Shown: piece after piece, positions 1 through 10,248 of the stretch
Layout: each line of letters opens with the position of its first letter
Numbering within the stretch: position 1 is the stretch's first letter
From: Methylophaga thiooxydans DMS010
GTDB lineage: Bacteria > Pseudomonadota > Gammaproteobacteria > Nitrosococcales > Methylophagaceae
DNA length: 60,796 nucleotides
Assembly: GCF_000156355.1 (NCBI RefSeq)
Contig: NZ_GG657888.1
Span: 1-60,796, forward strand
Reading direction: 5' to 3'
Program-made: the position numbers and the translations under genes
Notes under the pieces: model-generated
What the model was told of the DNA's origin: nothing
Databases searched by the model: none
Seen by the model: the letters and a program-made list of their open reading frames with translations, nothing else

Positions 1-2
1 GC

Positions 3-1259
3 TTACTCGCGCCGAACCCTTATGTAAAAGCATGGGTTCAAGAGCAACTGGAAAGCCAAATCAACACGTTAATCGCTGCACTGAGTCAGGGTTCTATTGA
101 TAAAGTCGCGATTGAAGTAGGCACTAAGGCGATGGGCAATATGCCCTCACGCCGTCAAACCGATGCAACCGAACCAGAAACAACGACGCCTCTCGTAAAC
201 AGCAAACCCAGCGAAACTAAAGCTGAGCCAGCCATCGGCAACCCGATGAACCCGCTATTTACCTTTGATAGCTATGTCGAAGGTAAATCAAATCAGATAG
301 CACGCGCCGCTTCTTTGCACGTCGCTGAAGCACCCGGAACCAGTGGTTATAACCCGCTGTTTTTATATGGCGGCACGGGTCTGGGTAAAACGCATTTAAT
401 GCTCGCCGTCGGTAATAAAATCAAGCAGGACAACCCGAAAGCACGTGTGATTTACTTGTCTTCGGAGCGGTTTGTCCAAGATATGATCACCGCATTGCGC
501 AATAACGCCATCGATCAATTTAAATCTCACTATCGCAGTGCAGACGCCTTATTGATCGATGATATTCAGTTTTTTGCTAAAAAAGAACGCTCACAAGAAG
601 AGTTTTTTTATACGTTCAACAGCCTGCTTGAAGGCCAGCGTCAGATCATACTGACCTGTGACCGTTTCCCGAAAGAAGTCGAAAACCTCGATGAACGTCT
701 ACAATCCCGTCTTGGTTGGGGATTAACGGTGGCGATTGAGCCCCCTGAGTTGGAAACACGCGTCGCGATTTTAATCAAAAAAGCACAGCAAAATCTGATA
801 ACACTGCCAGAAGACGTCGCCTTTTTCATCGCTAAACGTATCAAGTCGAATGTGCGTGACTTAGAAGGCGCATTACAGCGCGTGTTGGCCTTTTCGCGTT
901 TTACCAATCAGCCTTTATCAATTGATATGGCGCAAGAAGCATTGAAAGACCTGCTTGCCTTACATCAAAAACTGGTCACATTGGAGAGCATTCAAAAAAC
1001 CGTCGGCGAATACTTCAAAGTGCGCGTCTCCGATCTGCTAGCAAAAAAACGTACCCGCTCAATTGCCCGCCCGCGACAAATCGCGATGGCACTGGCCAAG
1101 GAACTGACCAGCCATAGTCTGCCGGAAATCGGTGACGCGTTTGGTGGTCGTGATCACACAACGGTGCTTCATGCCTGCCGTAAAGTAGCCGAGTTGAAAG
1201 AATCGGATACCCGCGTTGCAGAAGACTACCGTAACCTTTTACGAACCCTGTCGAGTTAA
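3..1259 (+). CDS. dnaA: Chromosomal replication initiator DnaA (5' end cut by window)
   Basis: DnaA is the AAA+ ATPase that binds DnaA boxes and melts oriC. The reading frame is open from base 3 and its first 45 residues match DnaA domain I (the [10 protein letters not shown] stretch and the EVGTK end), so the ATG at 132 is internal and the true start lies upstream. Visible are Walker [10 protein letters not shown], Walker B LLIDDIQF, the sensor/arginine-finger region and the C-terminal box-binding signature [11 protein letters not shown]. It is followed 15 bases later by dnaN, the classic origin-region pair. Identity is certain; only the N-terminus is missing. Confidence 0.97.
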   Translation, partial: LLAPNPYVKAWVQEQLESQINTLIAALSQGSIDKVAIEVGTKAMGNMPSRRQTDATEPETTTPLVNSKPSETKAEPAIGNPMNPLFTFDSYVEGKSNQIARAASLHVAEAPGTSGYNPLFLYGGTGLGKTHLMLAVGNKIKQDNPKARVIYLSSERFVQDMITALRNNAIDQFKSHYRSADALLIDDIQFFAKKERSQEEFFYTFNSLLEGQRQIILTCDRFPKEVENLDERLQSRLGWGLTVAIEPPELETRVAILIKKAQQNLITLPEDVAFFIAKRIKSNVRDLEGALQRVLAFSRFTNQPLSIDMAQEALKDLLALHQKLVTLESIQKTVGEYFKVRVSDLLAKKRTRSIARPRQIAMALAKELTSHSLPEIGDAFGGRDHTTVLHACRKVAELKESDTRVAEDYRNLLRTLSS

Positions 1260-1274
1260 TCCGAGAGAATCATC

Positions 1275-2378
1275 ATGCAATTCACAGTCAGCCAAGAAAC
1301 TATCGTCCGACCATTGCAACTGGTGTGCAGCATTGTAGAGCGGCGTGCCACTTTACCGATTTTGTCTAATGTCTTGCTGCGAGTTCATGGCAACCAGCTT
1401 TCCATGACCAGTACCGATATGGAGCTGGAAATGATTGCGACTCTGCCGGTTTCTGTCGAAGAAGAAGGCAAGATAACGGTCTCAGCCCGTAAATTTCTCG
1501 ATATCGTCAGAGCCCTACCAGGCAATGCAACGATAAGCCTTAACGCAAAAGACAATAAAGCCGTCGTTAAAGCAGGCAAAAGTCGTTTTTCGCTGTCAAC
1601 TTTACCCAGTGATGACTTCCCTGATAGCGAAGGCGCCAACTATATCGATGAAATTAGTCTGCCGCAGTCAGCCTTGAAGTCTTTACTGGATGAAACCAGT
1701 TTTGCCATGGCAAGTCAGGACGTACGTTATTACTTGAATGGCTTATTGTTGGAGCGCGAAGAAACCACATTGCGTGCTGTTGCTACCGATGGTCACCGTC
1801 TGGCAATGGGCAGCTTAACCACAGCGAACCCTGTTGCTGAAAAAAACAGCGTGATCGTACCGCGCAAAGCCATTATCGAACTAGGCCGTTTGCTTAATGA
1901 AACGGATGATGACGTTAAACTGGCATTTAGCAACCAACAAATTAAAGTTGAACTGCCGGATATTCACTTCACCTCTAAGCTCATTGATGGCCAGTTTCCA
2001 AACTATGAGCGCGTGCTGCCCTTAGGCGGTGACAAAGAAGTGTTGGCCGAGCGGGATGAGCTCAAGCAAGCCTTATCACGCGCTGCGATCCTGTCTAATG
2101 ATAAACACCGTAGCGTACGTATCAACCTGGATACTGACCAGTTAAAAGCAACGGTCACCAATCAAGAGCAAGAGTCAGCAGAAGAAGAAATCAGTGTTGA
2201 TTACAAAGGTTCACCGCTAGAGATCGCTTTTAACAATGCGTATTTGCTGGACTTGCTCAATGCAATCCCAGATGAAAAAGTAAAGATTCTTTTCACCGAT
2301 GAAACCAGCAGTGCACTGGTCACACCAGCGGATCAAAAATTTGAACGTCAATACGTTGTGATGCCGATGCGTCTCTAA
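1275..2378 (+). CDS. dnaN: DNA polymerase III beta sliding clamp
   Basis: The beta subunit forms the ring-shaped processivity clamp of DNA polymerase III. The 367-residue length is normal for the family. The start MQFTVSQE, the central DGHRLA motif and the C-terminal VMPMRL end are typical clamp landmarks. A GAGAGAA purine stretch precedes the ATG. It lies 15 bases after dnaA and is probably co-transcribed with it. The usual downstream partner recF is absent here; a lipoprotein gene follows instead. Confidence 0.98.
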   Translation: MQFTVSQETIVRPLQLVCSIVERRATLPILSNVLLRVHGNQLSMTSTDMELEMIATLPVSVEEEGKITVSARKFLDIVRALPGNATISLNAKDNKAVVKAGKSRFSLSTLPSDDFPDSEGANYIDEISLPQSALKSLLDETSFAMASQDVRYYLNGLLLEREETTLRAVATDGHRLAMGSLTTANPVAEKNSVIVPRKAIIELGRLLNETDDDVKLAFSNQQIKVELPDIHFTSKLIDGQFPNYERVLPLGGDKEVLAERDELKQALSRAAILSNDKHRSVRINLDTDQLKATVTNQEQESAEEEISVDYKGSPLEIAFNNAYLLDLLNAIPDEKVKILFTDETSSALVTPADQKFERQYVVMPMRL

Positions 2379-2680
2379 GACGCAGCTTAAATTTTATGCG
2401 CCTTCTGTAATCACAGTGAGGAGCCTTACCTCTCTGCCAAGGTATATGGATTGCCGCGACAGGTCTTGACAAGATCACAGAGATTCTAGAGCATCGTTGT
2501 ATATCTGTTTTTCATTTTTCAGGGAAAGAAATGTGAAGTTAGCCCGCCACATTCTCCGCTCAAAACCCACGTCCGATCATTTTGCGACGACAACTTTTCT
2601 CCTGGCCACGGCTAAGTTAATGCTGCCTTCACAAGGTCACGGTATCAAATAGCCTCTTTTCTCAGAAGGATAATTAACTC
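2379..2680. other. Intergenic region after dnaN
   Basis: About 300 bases separate dnaN from the lipoprotein gene. There is a TTGACA hexamer at about 2466 that could be a -35 element, but no convincing -10 at 16-18 bases. A short imperfect hairpin (GAGG/CCTC) lies near 2419-2433. A 39-codon open frame starting GTG at 2533 exists behind AGGG, but nothing else supports it. A good SD (AGAAGGA) precedes the next gene at 2681. No recF sequence is recognisable. Confidence 0.5.
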
Positions 2681-4390
2681 ATGCCTTTATGGTCATCTCG
2701 AACGTTCGTTTTCACACTCTCATTACTTACTGTTACCACCCTGACAGGCTGCGTAAAACAAATGAGTAAATACGACTACGGTGTTGATGCCGTCAGAGTA
2801 AATCCAAGCCCAGAGCTTGCGCGCTGGCTTGATAAGAGTGCTCCCAAGGCAGTAAGAATTATCTTAATCGATTACGAAGACAGCAAATTCGACAGGCGCC
2901 CCTCATCATCGAGTGATGAAATTATTCTGGCTTATCGAGAGTTCAAAAGCATCCCCAATACACGTCCCTTTGAGCAGCTTTATCGTTATGTACTCAAACC
3001 TGTCAGAGGCATCACCGCAGAGCAGATTATTGAAGAAGGCAAGGGAAAATATATAGCAGACTGGCGTTCTGCTTCTGAGAATCAGTATCCTGCACACATG
3101 CCTGATAAAGTCACCAACGGTACCGTCACCACTGACTGGCATTTTTGCTTTGAATGTTTCGGCGGCCGCTCCAAAAGTCCTAGCCATATGAGTGTCGGCG
3201 AACTTACCCGGATTAATCACGAGAATCGTTATCGTGCCTCAAGGCCGAAGAGATGGCAGATTACACAATTGTCTTTCCTGGGCAAAGAAAAAGTGGATGA
3301 GATGAAGAACGAGGAGGTTACCATTTTTTCGGGTAAAGCAGCCTCAGAGGCGCTTGAGAGTTATCAAGCTCAAAAAGTCACGCTGATGGCGGCGATGAAT
3401 GATATAAAAGAAAATAAAAAAGCTTATAAAGACTTTATCAAAAATACATATCGGCCTCTCACTTTTAAAGGTTGGGCTAAAAAACAGGGTTGCGCCGCAG
3501 AGCCCGTAGCTTATAGATGGTATGGTGACGACCGGGTGGGTAACGATAATGAAGCATTGAGAGGAAATCGTCGGTTTATCAGTTGCACTAGCAAAGCCTT
3601 GGAAACCTATGATTTAGCCCCTTATATCAATCAATATTCACATCTCAAAAATAAAGAAAAAACACTCCGAGACAATATCAAGGGTTACAAGGACTCTGAA
3701 TACAGAGTGCCAATTCACTCTGCTGAGCAGATGATGGACGATGCAGTCGCGGATCTTGAATATGCCAGTAGGCAAATTGAGGAAGTGTACGAACAAAGAA
3801 GAGATAACGCAGAGATGGCTCAGATGCAGGCGCAAAATGCAGCCTATGCTGATCAAGAAGTTAATAATTCAATGAATGCAATTCAAAAGTTTAACAATCA
3901 AGTTGACCAAGTAATGGAAGACAACCGGCGTATGATTGCCCAAATCAATTCGCAGGTGAGGGCCAACGCCAACAATGCAAAGCTGATATCCGATCAAAAA
4001 CTGACTTCCGCATCTAATCAAACCAATAACACTGACACTACAGCAAGCGCTGACTCAGCCTCAGTGAAATCTGAACCTGCTCAGCAAGACGCCGACAGCA
4101 AAGATTCAAAGCAAAAGCAGGCAAACAGACTTGTCGACAGTGCTCGCGACTACAAGATGACAGGTACATCCACAACTTACTATGGGCAGGATACGGCGAT
4201 TGATTTGGCGCAAACCAACCTGAGAAATCAGGCGGCAAAATTGTGTGGCGACACGTTTAAAACTCAAATTACTTGGTCTCAATCTGACTGTAACAAACAC
4301 GAAAGTGATGACACTTATATGTGTTTGCAGAATGGGTTGGTTAACTGCTGGGAACAGCGGTGCGAGACTGAGTATTGCGGCACTCAATAG
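2681..4390 (+). CDS. Predicted cysteine-rich outer-membrane lipoprotein, unknown function
   Basis: I do not recognise this 569-residue protein. The N-terminus has a basic start, a hydrophobic stretch and a lipobox LTGC, so it is probably lipidated at Cys24. The middle contains a WHFCFECF cysteine pair. Residues about 330-450 are rich in Glu, Gln, Asn and Ala and look like a long coiled coil, followed by a Ser/Asp/Gln-rich linker. The last 70 residues carry six cysteines and resemble a small disulfide-bonded domain. It stands alone, with a bidirectional terminator directly after it. Low similarity to neighbours and the recF-like position make it a likely lineage-specific insertion. Function is not inferable. 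Confidence 0.75.
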   Translation: MPLWSSRTFVFTLSLLTVTTLTGCVKQMSKYDYGVDAVRVNPSPELARWLDKSAPKAVRIILIDYEDSKFDRRPSSSSDEIILAYREFKSIPNTRPFEQLYRYVLKPVRGITAEQIIEEGKGKYIADWRSASENQYPAHMPDKVTNGTVTTDWHFCFECFGGRSKSPSHMSVGELTRINHENRYRASRPKRWQITQLSFLGKEKVDEMKNEEVTIFSGKAASEALESYQAQKVTLMAAMNDIKENKKAYKDFIKNTYRPLTFKGWAKKQGCAAEPVAYRWYGDDRVGNDNEALRGNRRFISCTSKALETYDLAPYINQYSHLKNKEKTLRDNIKGYKDSEYRVPIHSAEQMMDDAVADLEYASRQIEEVYEQRRDNAEMAQMQAQNAAYADQEVNNSMNAIQKFNNQVDQVMEDNRRMIAQINSQVRANANNAKLISDQKLTSASNQTNNTDTTASADSASVKSEPAQQDADSKDSKQKQANRLVDSARDYKMTGTSTTYYGQDTAIDLAQTNLRNQAAKLCGDTFKTQITWSQSDCNKHESDDTYMCLQNGLVNCWEQRCETEYCGTQ

Positions 4391-4415
4391 TCGGTCTGGT
4401 TAAAACCACGATAAC

Positions 4416-4448
4416 AAAAAGCCCCGACATACTATGCCGGGGCTTTTT
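4416..4448. terminator. Bidirectional Rho-independent terminator
   Basis: The left arm AAAAAGCCCCG and right arm CGGGGCTTTTT form a GC stem with A/T tracts on both sides. It therefore works on both strands, between the lipoprotein gene (plus) and the antiporter gene (minus), which converge here. Confidence 0.92.
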
Positions 4449-4490
4449 GTTGTCGCTGTGGACTAAATCTTATCTGAGTAACTACGCCAT

Positions 4491-6224
4491 TTAGTGTTTT
4501 AACTCACCAAGAACCACTTTGTTCTCGGTAACTTTCTGCACGACATTCGAGTAGTAATCATCACGGAATTCATCAATAACCCGCGTTGCAACCGTTTCTT
4601 CCACACCACTACCTAATAGCACTTCCTCAGTTAACCGTAAGCTCGTTTCCAGTGTTTCTGAAACCGTCGTGGTCGCACCTTGAGTAATCAAGTCGGCACA
4701 ATGTTTACGATCTCGGGCTCGCGCATGGATTGGCATACTGGGATAGAACTGTCTGACCTGTGAGACCAGCCGATCAATTTGCCCAGGATCATCCAAGGTA
4801 ACGACAATCATCTTGGCGTGATCCGCGCCAGCTGCCTGTAATACTTTTACTTTACTGGCATCACCAAAAAAAACCGGGAAGCCTTGAGAGCGGGCATCTT
4901 TAACGCGCTTTTGTTTCATATCTAAAGCGATATAAGGCACACCTGCCGCACCCAGCAAAGTGCCAACCCGGGCACCGACCCGACCAAAGCCAGCTAAGAT
5001 GACATGCTCATCACTGGACTCTACAAACTCAGCATAATCATCGTCTTCTGTTTCTTTCGGTGTATAAAACCGAATCAACAACATGTTGGTGCCCTTAACC
5101 ACAAACGGCGTTAGCACCATGGTTAAGGCAATGACCAAGGTCAAGATATCGCCAAGCTTTTCTTCCAACACCCCAGATGCCGCAGCAAAACCAAATAGCA
5201 CAAAGCCGAACTCGCCGCTTTGTGACAGCAAAACCCCTGCTTGCAGTGAAATATCATGCCGAGCCCCTGACACACGCGACAATAAATATACCACCAGTGT
5301 TTTTAACACCATCAGTCCTAATGTGAGCAAAACGATGTCCAGTAAGCGCTCCCACAACAGACTAAAATCAATGCCCATACCGACGGTCATGAAGAATAAA
5401 CCCAGCAAGATCCCTCTGAAGGGCAGAATATCGGCTTCAATTTGATGGCGGTAATGTGACTCAGCCATCATTACACCAGCGAGGAAAGCACCCAATGCCA
5501 TAGAAAAACCTACTGTTTCCATGATCCAGGCAACGCCTAATACTAATAAAACGGATAAGGCGATAAATACTTCCGGATCGTGGCTGGCAACTATCCGCCC
5601 CAATACGGGGTTGAGCAGATAACGGCCAGCAAACAGCAAAGCGATGATCACCAGAATGGCGTAAACCGGTTTAAGGCTGGGCTCCATAATATCGGGGCTG
5701 CCGCCAGCAAAGTAGGATACCAGTGCTAATAAGGGCACCACTGCAATATCCTGCAATAGCAACACCGAGAAGGACATTCGCCCCATGACGGTGGAAATAC
5801 CACCCCGTTCGGCTAACAATTTCAGACAAAATGCCGTTGATGACAAAGCGAGACCAAAACCGATAATAACCGCACTTTTATTGGAAACGCCGAACCAAAT
5901 AGCAACACCATAGATAAGGCCTGCGGTGATTAATACTTGCCCCAACCCTAGGCCAATCACCATCTTGCGCATTTGCCAGAGCTTGTCGGGCTTCAGTTCA
6001 ATACCGAGTACAAAAAGCAGGAAAATGACGCCAAATTCCGCTAAATGACGAATATCTTCCACTTCGGTAATAACGCCAAATCCCCATGGACCAACGATTA
6101 CACCTGCGGTGAGATATCCCAGAATAGCGCCAAGACGAATACGATGAAAAAAAGGAATAATGACAACCGTGGCTAACAGCAGCGCCAGAATGTCTACCAG
6201 ATAATGTCCACCAGCCTCTTGCAC
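4491..6224 (-). CDS. CPA2-family K+/H+ (or Na+/H+) antiporter with TrkA-N domain
   Basis: This is a monovalent cation:proton antiporter-2 family inner-membrane protein related to KefB/KefC/YbaL. Residues about 1-380 hold some 12 hydrophobic segments, including the GVIVGPWGFG and GLALSSTAFCLKLL stretches typical of the exchanger domain. Residues about 405-520 are a Rossmann RCK/TrkA-N domain (VILAGFGRVGARVG). The 577-residue length fits KefB-like proteins. No KefF/KefG flavodoxin partner is adjacent, so glutathione gating cannot be claimed. It lies 9 bases downstream of hemY on the same strand and may be co-transcribed with the heme cluster. The exact ion is unknown. Confidence 0.9.
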   Translation of the reverse strand: MQEAGGHYLVDILALLLATVVIIPFFHRIRLGAILGYLTAGVIVGPWGFGVITEVEDIRHLAEFGVIFLLFVLGIELKPDKLWQMRKMVIGLGLGQVLITAGLIYGVAIWFGVSNKSAVIIGFGLALSSTAFCLKLLAERGGISTVMGRMSFSVLLLQDIAVVPLLALVSYFAGGSPDIMEPSLKPVYAILVIIALLFAGRYLLNPVLGRIVASHDPEVFIALSVLLVLGVAWIMETVGFSMALGAFLAGVMMAESHYRHQIEADILPFRGILLGLFFMTVGMGIDFSLLWERLLDIVLLTLGLMVLKTLVVYLLSRVSGARHDISLQAGVLLSQSGEFGFVLFGFAAASGVLEEKLGDILTLVIALTMVLTPFVVKGTNMLLIRFYTPKETEDDDYAEFVESSDEHVILAGFGRVGARVGTLLGAAGVPYIALDMKQKRVKDARSQGFPVFFGDASKVKVLQAAGADHAKMIVVTLDDPGQIDRLVSQVRQFYPSMPIHARARDRKHCADLITQGATTTVSETLETSLRLTEEVLLGSGVEETVATRVIDEFRDDYYSNVVQKVTENKVVLGELKH

Positions 6225-6233
6225 GGTAACCCT

Positions 6234-7433
6234 CTACTTAGCGCCATCGACAGGTCTGAGCATTAAATTCAGACCTATTTTATAGGTCTCCGCTGCAGCG
6301 TCATGTCTACCTTCTGCCAATTGCACCTCTGCTAGTGCTTGATAGGTTTCGCCTCGCGCCCCCTGTTCAAGACTGGCATGCAAATATTCTTCTGCTTTTT
6401 TCCACAGCTCACTGGCTTTCGCTAATCGTCCCAAGGTAAGCAATAACCAGGGATTATCTTTTTTGTCTTTCAGCCATTTTTCCGCAATAGCAAGACGCTT
6501 CAGTAAATCACCCTGCGCAATTTGGCCATATTGATACACCAGTTGATCACTCCAGTTCTTGCGTAAAAACTGTTCGATCAACTCAATTGCCTGTTCCTGC
6601 TCACCTTGTTTGATTAAACCTGCCACATAAGGGCGTAACATTGCTTCTGTCTGGCGCATGCGTGCGGGTGACTTTTCCCAAACACGTGCCATCTTGCTCC
6701 ATTCCTGTCTGCTCAAGGCGAGTTCTAATTGCCCCACTGCAGCCTCTTGATCCAAAGCGCGAACTTCGGCGGTCTCCAAAACATGGCGCTTGCGTAAATC
6801 AGGTAATACAGACTGCACCTCTTGCCACTGATCCATATCTTGATAAAGCGTCTGTAATAACTGCAAAACGTAGGGATGTTTGGGGGCGACTTCTCGTAAA
6901 TGCTGCAAGGTCGCCAGCGCCTGCTCTTTCTGACCGGCAGAAAGTTGTAGCTCTGCCTGAACTACGCCAACCGCAATATCTGCACCGTCTGTGGTTTCAT
7001 GCGCCAAGCGCAGGTAATTATCACGTCGATCCGGTGCGTGTTGCTTTTGCGCAGCACGTGCTGCTGCCAGATAATGCAGCAGCGGTGTTTCACTATTATT
7101 CGCATGGCGCAATAACACTCGCTCGGCTTCTGCCCAACGACCTTCTTCCAGCGTAATCAAACCGCGAGTCAATGCCTGACTGGCACGTTTATGACGCTGG
7201 TTTTGTTTCCATGCTGACAATCGTTTCGGTGATTGCTTCACCAGCACAACACTTCGTAACAACAGATAACCGGCCACCAGCAGAAAAATAAATGCTGTCG
7301 ACAGCACCACTAAAGAGGTTTCCAAACTCCAGTTACCGTACTGCAATAACGCAAAGCCAGGCTCAAAATCCGCAGCCCAAATAAACGCCGCGCCCAACAC
7401 CAACGCTAAAGCAACGATGATCAATACTTTCAT
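6234..7433 (-). CDS. hemY: HemY-type heme biosynthesis-associated TPR protein
   Basis: This is the gammaproteobacterial inner-membrane HemY (not the protoporphyrinogen oxidase of the same name in Bacillus). Two N-terminal membrane segments (about residues 4-20 and 40-62) are followed by a long alpha-helical tetratricopeptide-like region with the family hallmark RALDQEAAV and repeated Trp-rich helices. It overlaps hemX by four bases (ATGA type), as in the hemCDXY operon of other Gammaproteobacteria. Its role in porphyrin synthesis is presumed to be scaffolding. Confidence 0.93.
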   Translation of the reverse strand: MKVLIIVALALVLGAAFIWAADFEPGFALLQYGNWSLETSLVVLSTAFIFLLVAGYLLLRSVVLVKQSPKRLSAWKQNQRHKRASQALTRGLITLEEGRWAEAERVLLRHANNSETPLLHYLAAARAAQKQHAPDRRDNYLRLAHETTDGADIAVGVVQAELQLSAGQKEQALATLQHLREVAPKHPYVLQLLQTLYQDMDQWQEVQSVLPDLRKRHVLETAEVRALDQEAAVGQLELALSRQEWSKMARVWEKSPARMRQTEAMLRPYVAGLIKQGEQEQAIELIEQFLRKNWSDQLVYQYGQIAQGDLLKRLAIAEKWLKDKKDNPWLLLTLGRLAKASELWKKAEEYLHASLEQGARGETYQALAEVQLAEGRHDAAAETYKIGLNLMLRPVDGAK

Positions 7434-8461
7434 CGTTGATACTCCTTCAGCCAGTTCAGAGAGGCTGAGATATCAGGAATCGCAATTTCAATTTGCTTCT
7501 GCTGCAGTGCATTGAGCGTATTCAGCATGGCATCACGTTCATCGCCAGCAAAATAACGCTCTAACCAACTAAGCGCTGTCTGCAGACTGTGCTTGTAGCT
7601 GCTGGCATCCGCATTGAGCAGCGCTAACCGGGCGCTTTCAAGCTGTAAACGAAGATTCTGATAGAGGAAATAGCGCTGTTCAGGCACCAACACCGCCGAC
7701 TCTCCACTTTGATCATGACGGATAACCACCAGAGAACGGATTTGCTGCCAGACATCATTCACCGCTTGCTGCCAACTTGCTTCGTTTGCTGGCGCTGCCA
7801 CCTCTGAAGTTGTATCAGCAGTCACCTCCGGTCCTTTAGCAACACGCAGTTGATTAATTCGTTTTGCCGCAACCTGTAACTGCAAGGCCATACCGGCGAT
7901 ATCCAAGTCAGCCAGCGCATCTAAAGCCATCATATCTTCTGCAATCAGTGCTCTTAATGGATGCAAGCGGTAATCAGACAAGGCTTCTAATTGCTCATCA
8001 GCCATTTCCAGAGCCTGCCGAGCACCGGCGATATCATGCGCTAACAAAGCGCGCTGATTGGCAATATTGAGCAGGTAATCAATCTCCTGTAATGCCCATG
8101 TTCGCTTGATGTCAGCACTGGATAATTTTTCCCGCGCCACCAACTCACTAAGCTGCTCAGCGATCTGTTGCTGCTTTTGCTCAGCATTACCCAGCTGGTT
8201 TTGACTTTGTTGTAAAGCATCTGCCAGCGTTTCGTTGTCGGTGCTCAGTACCGTTATCTGCTGCTGTTGCAGCTGCTGATTTTGTTGTAGTTGCCAATAC
8301 AACCAGCCACTGCTTAAAGCGGATATGATCAACAATAAAACGATAGCAAGCCACAACCAGCGATTGGCTGATTGCTGCTTTGCTTCAACATTGACAATTT
8401 CTGCTTCCTGAACATTGTCATCTATCTGTTGTTTTTGGTCGTTGTTTGCCATGCTATCCAT
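7430..8461 (-). CDS. hemX: HemX-type uroporphyrinogen-pathway membrane protein
   Basis: HemX is a bitopic inner-membrane protein of the hemCDXY operon. It is often annotated as a putative uroporphyrinogen III C-methyltransferase, but it has no methyltransferase motif and probably no such activity. An acidic/Gln-rich cytoplasmic tail of about 32 residues precedes one membrane helix (WLWLAIVLLLIISALSS), then a Gln-rich coiled coil, then an alpha-helical periplasmic domain with the LLNIANQRALL motif common to the family. The start could also be the ATG three codons in (8452). It overlaps the end of hemD by 8 bases. Confidence 0.9.
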   Translation of the reverse strand: MDSMANNDQKQQIDDNVQEAEIVNVEAKQQSANRWLWLAIVLLLIISALSSGWLYWQLQQNQQLQQQQITVLSTDNETLADALQQSQNQLGNAEQKQQQIAEQLSELVAREKLSSADIKRTWALQEIDYLLNIANQRALLAHDIAGARQALEMADEQLEALSDYRLHPLRALIAEDMMALDALADLDIAGMALQLQVAAKRINQLRVAKGPEVTADTTSEVAAPANEASWQQAVNDVWQQIRSLVVIRHDQSGESAVLVPEQRYFLYQNLRLQLESARLALLNADASSYKHSLQTALSWLERYFAGDERDAMLNTLNALQQKQIEIAIPDISASLNWLKEYQR

Positions 8462-9212
8462 CCATTCTTATCAATGTTTGCAACATCGCCACATCACTAG
8501 CATCTGTACTCACGCGAACACAGCTAAACCCTTTAGATTCGGCATGTGCTTTAATTCTGTTACTGACGACAACTAAGGGCTTATTAAGCAGATTAGTCAT
8601 ATCGTCACTTAAAATCTGACAGACATTATCAATGCCGGCTACGCTGGTACAGATGAGTTTATCAGCGGCCATCGCTCGCTCTATGGACACCTTATCCTGC
8701 ACCGCTACGTCGCGCCGATATACTTCCATATAACTTATACTAGCACCTCTAGAGGCAAGGGTATCGGCGAGATGTTCACGGCCGCCAACGCCTCTGATAA
8801 TGATTATCTTACAGTCCGCCACATCCTGCATCTCGGGCATCATTAGCAAGCCCTCACTACCCGATGATATTTCTGGCTGACAATCCACCTTCAAGCCTGA
8901 TTCTCGCATTGCCTGAGCGGTACCACCACCCACTGCAGCAAACTTTAAATGTTTGGGTAGCTCAGTCTGCCAACCCGACATAAAGCTGAGCACGGCATTG
9001 CGGCTGACAAAAATGAGCCAATTTGCATGGTCTAGCTTGAACGCTGGCTGCTGCCAATCTGATGGCAAAAGAGGATTAATCGCTATCACAGGAAACAGGA
9101 TCGGTTTGCCCCCTGCTTGCTCTATCAACTCGGCCAGCTGATCCGATTGCTGCCTTGGCCGCGTAATCAGGATCTTTTGGCCTGCCAGCGAAGCCTCAGT
9201 CACCATAAACAT
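8454..9212 (-). CDS. hemD: Uroporphyrinogen-III synthase
   Basis: HemD closes and inverts the hydroxymethylbilane ring to give uroporphyrinogen III. The 252-residue protein shows the family start ILITRPRQQ, a central VGGGTAQAM glycine motif, IIIIRGVGG, and [11 protein letters not shown] in the second lobe. Sequence conservation in HemD is low, but the position between hemC (17-base overlap) and hemX settles the call. The first or third codon may be the start, since both are Met. Confidence 0.94.
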   Translation of the reverse strand: MFMVTEASLAGQKILITRPRQQSDQLAELIEQAGGKPILFPVIAINPLLPSDWQQPAFKLDHANWLIFVSRNAVLSFMSGWQTELPKHLKFAAVGGGTAQAMRESGLKVDCQPEISSGSEGLLMMPEMQDVADCKIIIIRGVGGREHLADTLASRGASISYMEVYRRDVAVQDKVSIERAMAADKLICTSVAGIDNVCQILSDDMTNLLNKPLVVVSNRIKAHAESKGFSCVRVSTDASDVAMLQTLIRMDG

Positions 9213-10125
9213 CAGCTAGAATCTTATCGGCACCTTTTGTCAGCAAGGTTTCTGCGATCTGAACACCCAGTTTGTCAGCATCTTTCGCTGCGCCACGCAC
9301 GTCAGCATAGAGTGTATTGGTTCCATCCGGGCGACCTACTAATCCGCGTAGCCATACCTCATCACCTTCCAACATCGCGTAGCCCGCAATCGGCACCTGG
9401 CAACCACCGGATAAACGTCGGTTCAGAGCACGCTCGGCAGTCAGCACGATAGCAGTTTGTGGACAATGCAAAGGCGCAATCAAAGCATTCATCTCGTCAT
9501 CATCAATACGTGTTTCAATGCCTAAAGCACCCTGTCCAATTGCCGGTAAGCTTTGCTCAGGGGTTAAGGCACTGCGAATGCGGTCATCAAAGCCAAGACG
9601 TTTGAGTCCTGCCATGGCCAGGATAATGGCATCAAACTGACCTTCATCGAGCTTGCGCAATCGGGTGTTCACATTGCCGCGAAGTGGTAAAACCTCCAGA
9701 TCGGGACGGTGAGTCCTTGCCTGACATTCACGACGCAAACTGGATGTGCCCAGCCGTGCCCCGTGCGGTAAATCATCAATCGTCTGATAATGATTGGAGA
9801 CAAAGGCATCATGCGGATCTTCACGCTTGCAAATGACCGGCAAATGCAGACCTTCAGGAAACTCCACCGGCACATCTTTCATTGAATGCACGGCAATATC
9901 CGCTCTCCCATCCAGCATGCCCTGCTCGAGTTCTTTGACGAATAACCCTTTACCTCCGACTTTCGCTAGCGGTGTATCCAGGATGATGTCACCCTGTGTT
10001 TTCATCTTGACCAGTTCCACCGTCAAGTCCGGGTGTAGAGCCAGCAAACTGTCTTTGACAAACTCAGCCTGCCAGACGGCAAGGGGGCTGTTACGGGTAG
10101 CGATTCGTACGGTTCTTTTACTCAT
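9196..10125 (-). CDS. hemC: Porphobilinogen deaminase (hydroxymethylbilane synthase)
   Basis: HemC polymerises four porphobilinogens into hydroxymethylbilane. The 309-residue protein has IATRNSPLA at the N-terminus, the HSMKDVP motif with catalytic Asp, Arg pairs in GTSSLRR, and the dipyrromethane-cofactor cysteine in LSGGCQVP (Cys242, same number as in E. coli). It is the first gene of hemC-hemD-hemX-hemY and diverges from argH across 123 bases that hold A/T-rich promoter-like hexamers. Confidence 0.97.
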   Translation of the reverse strand: MSKRTVRIATRNSPLAVWQAEFVKDSLLALHPDLTVELVKMKTQGDIILDTPLAKVGGKGLFVKELEQGMLDGRADIAVHSMKDVPVEFPEGLHLPVICKREDPHDAFVSNHYQTIDDLPHGARLGTSSLRRECQARTHRPDLEVLPLRGNVNTRLRKLDEGQFDAIILAMAGLKRLGFDDRIRSALTPEQSLPAIGQGALGIETRIDDDEMNALIAPLHCPQTAIVLTAERALNRRLSGGCQVPIAGYAMLEGDEVWLRGLVGRPDGTNTLYADVRGAAKDADKLGVQIAETLLTKGADKILADVYGD

Positions 10126-10248
10126 GGGTTGCGGTCACTTTCGCTTATATAATGAAAAACATAGCTGATTCTAGCATTTTCACACCTCATCTCTCGACTA
10201 AGCACGTTATAATGACGCCCTGTTTTCAACGTCCTGATCTGAATCGCC
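10126..10248. promoter_or_regulatory. Divergent promoter region hemC / argH
   Basis: The sequence shows a perfect TATAAT at 10208-10213 pointing to argH, about 40 bases before its ATG, and an A/T block TATATAAT at 10146-10153 that reads as a -10-like element on either strand and suits hemC. No good -35 hexamer is visible at 16-18 bases for either, so the assignment is tentative. Confidence 0.4.

Noticed and set aside
2533..2652. A 39-codon frame with GTG start after AGGG in the dnaN downstream gap
   Set aside because: There is only a weak SD and no overlap or family similarity; chance is likely.
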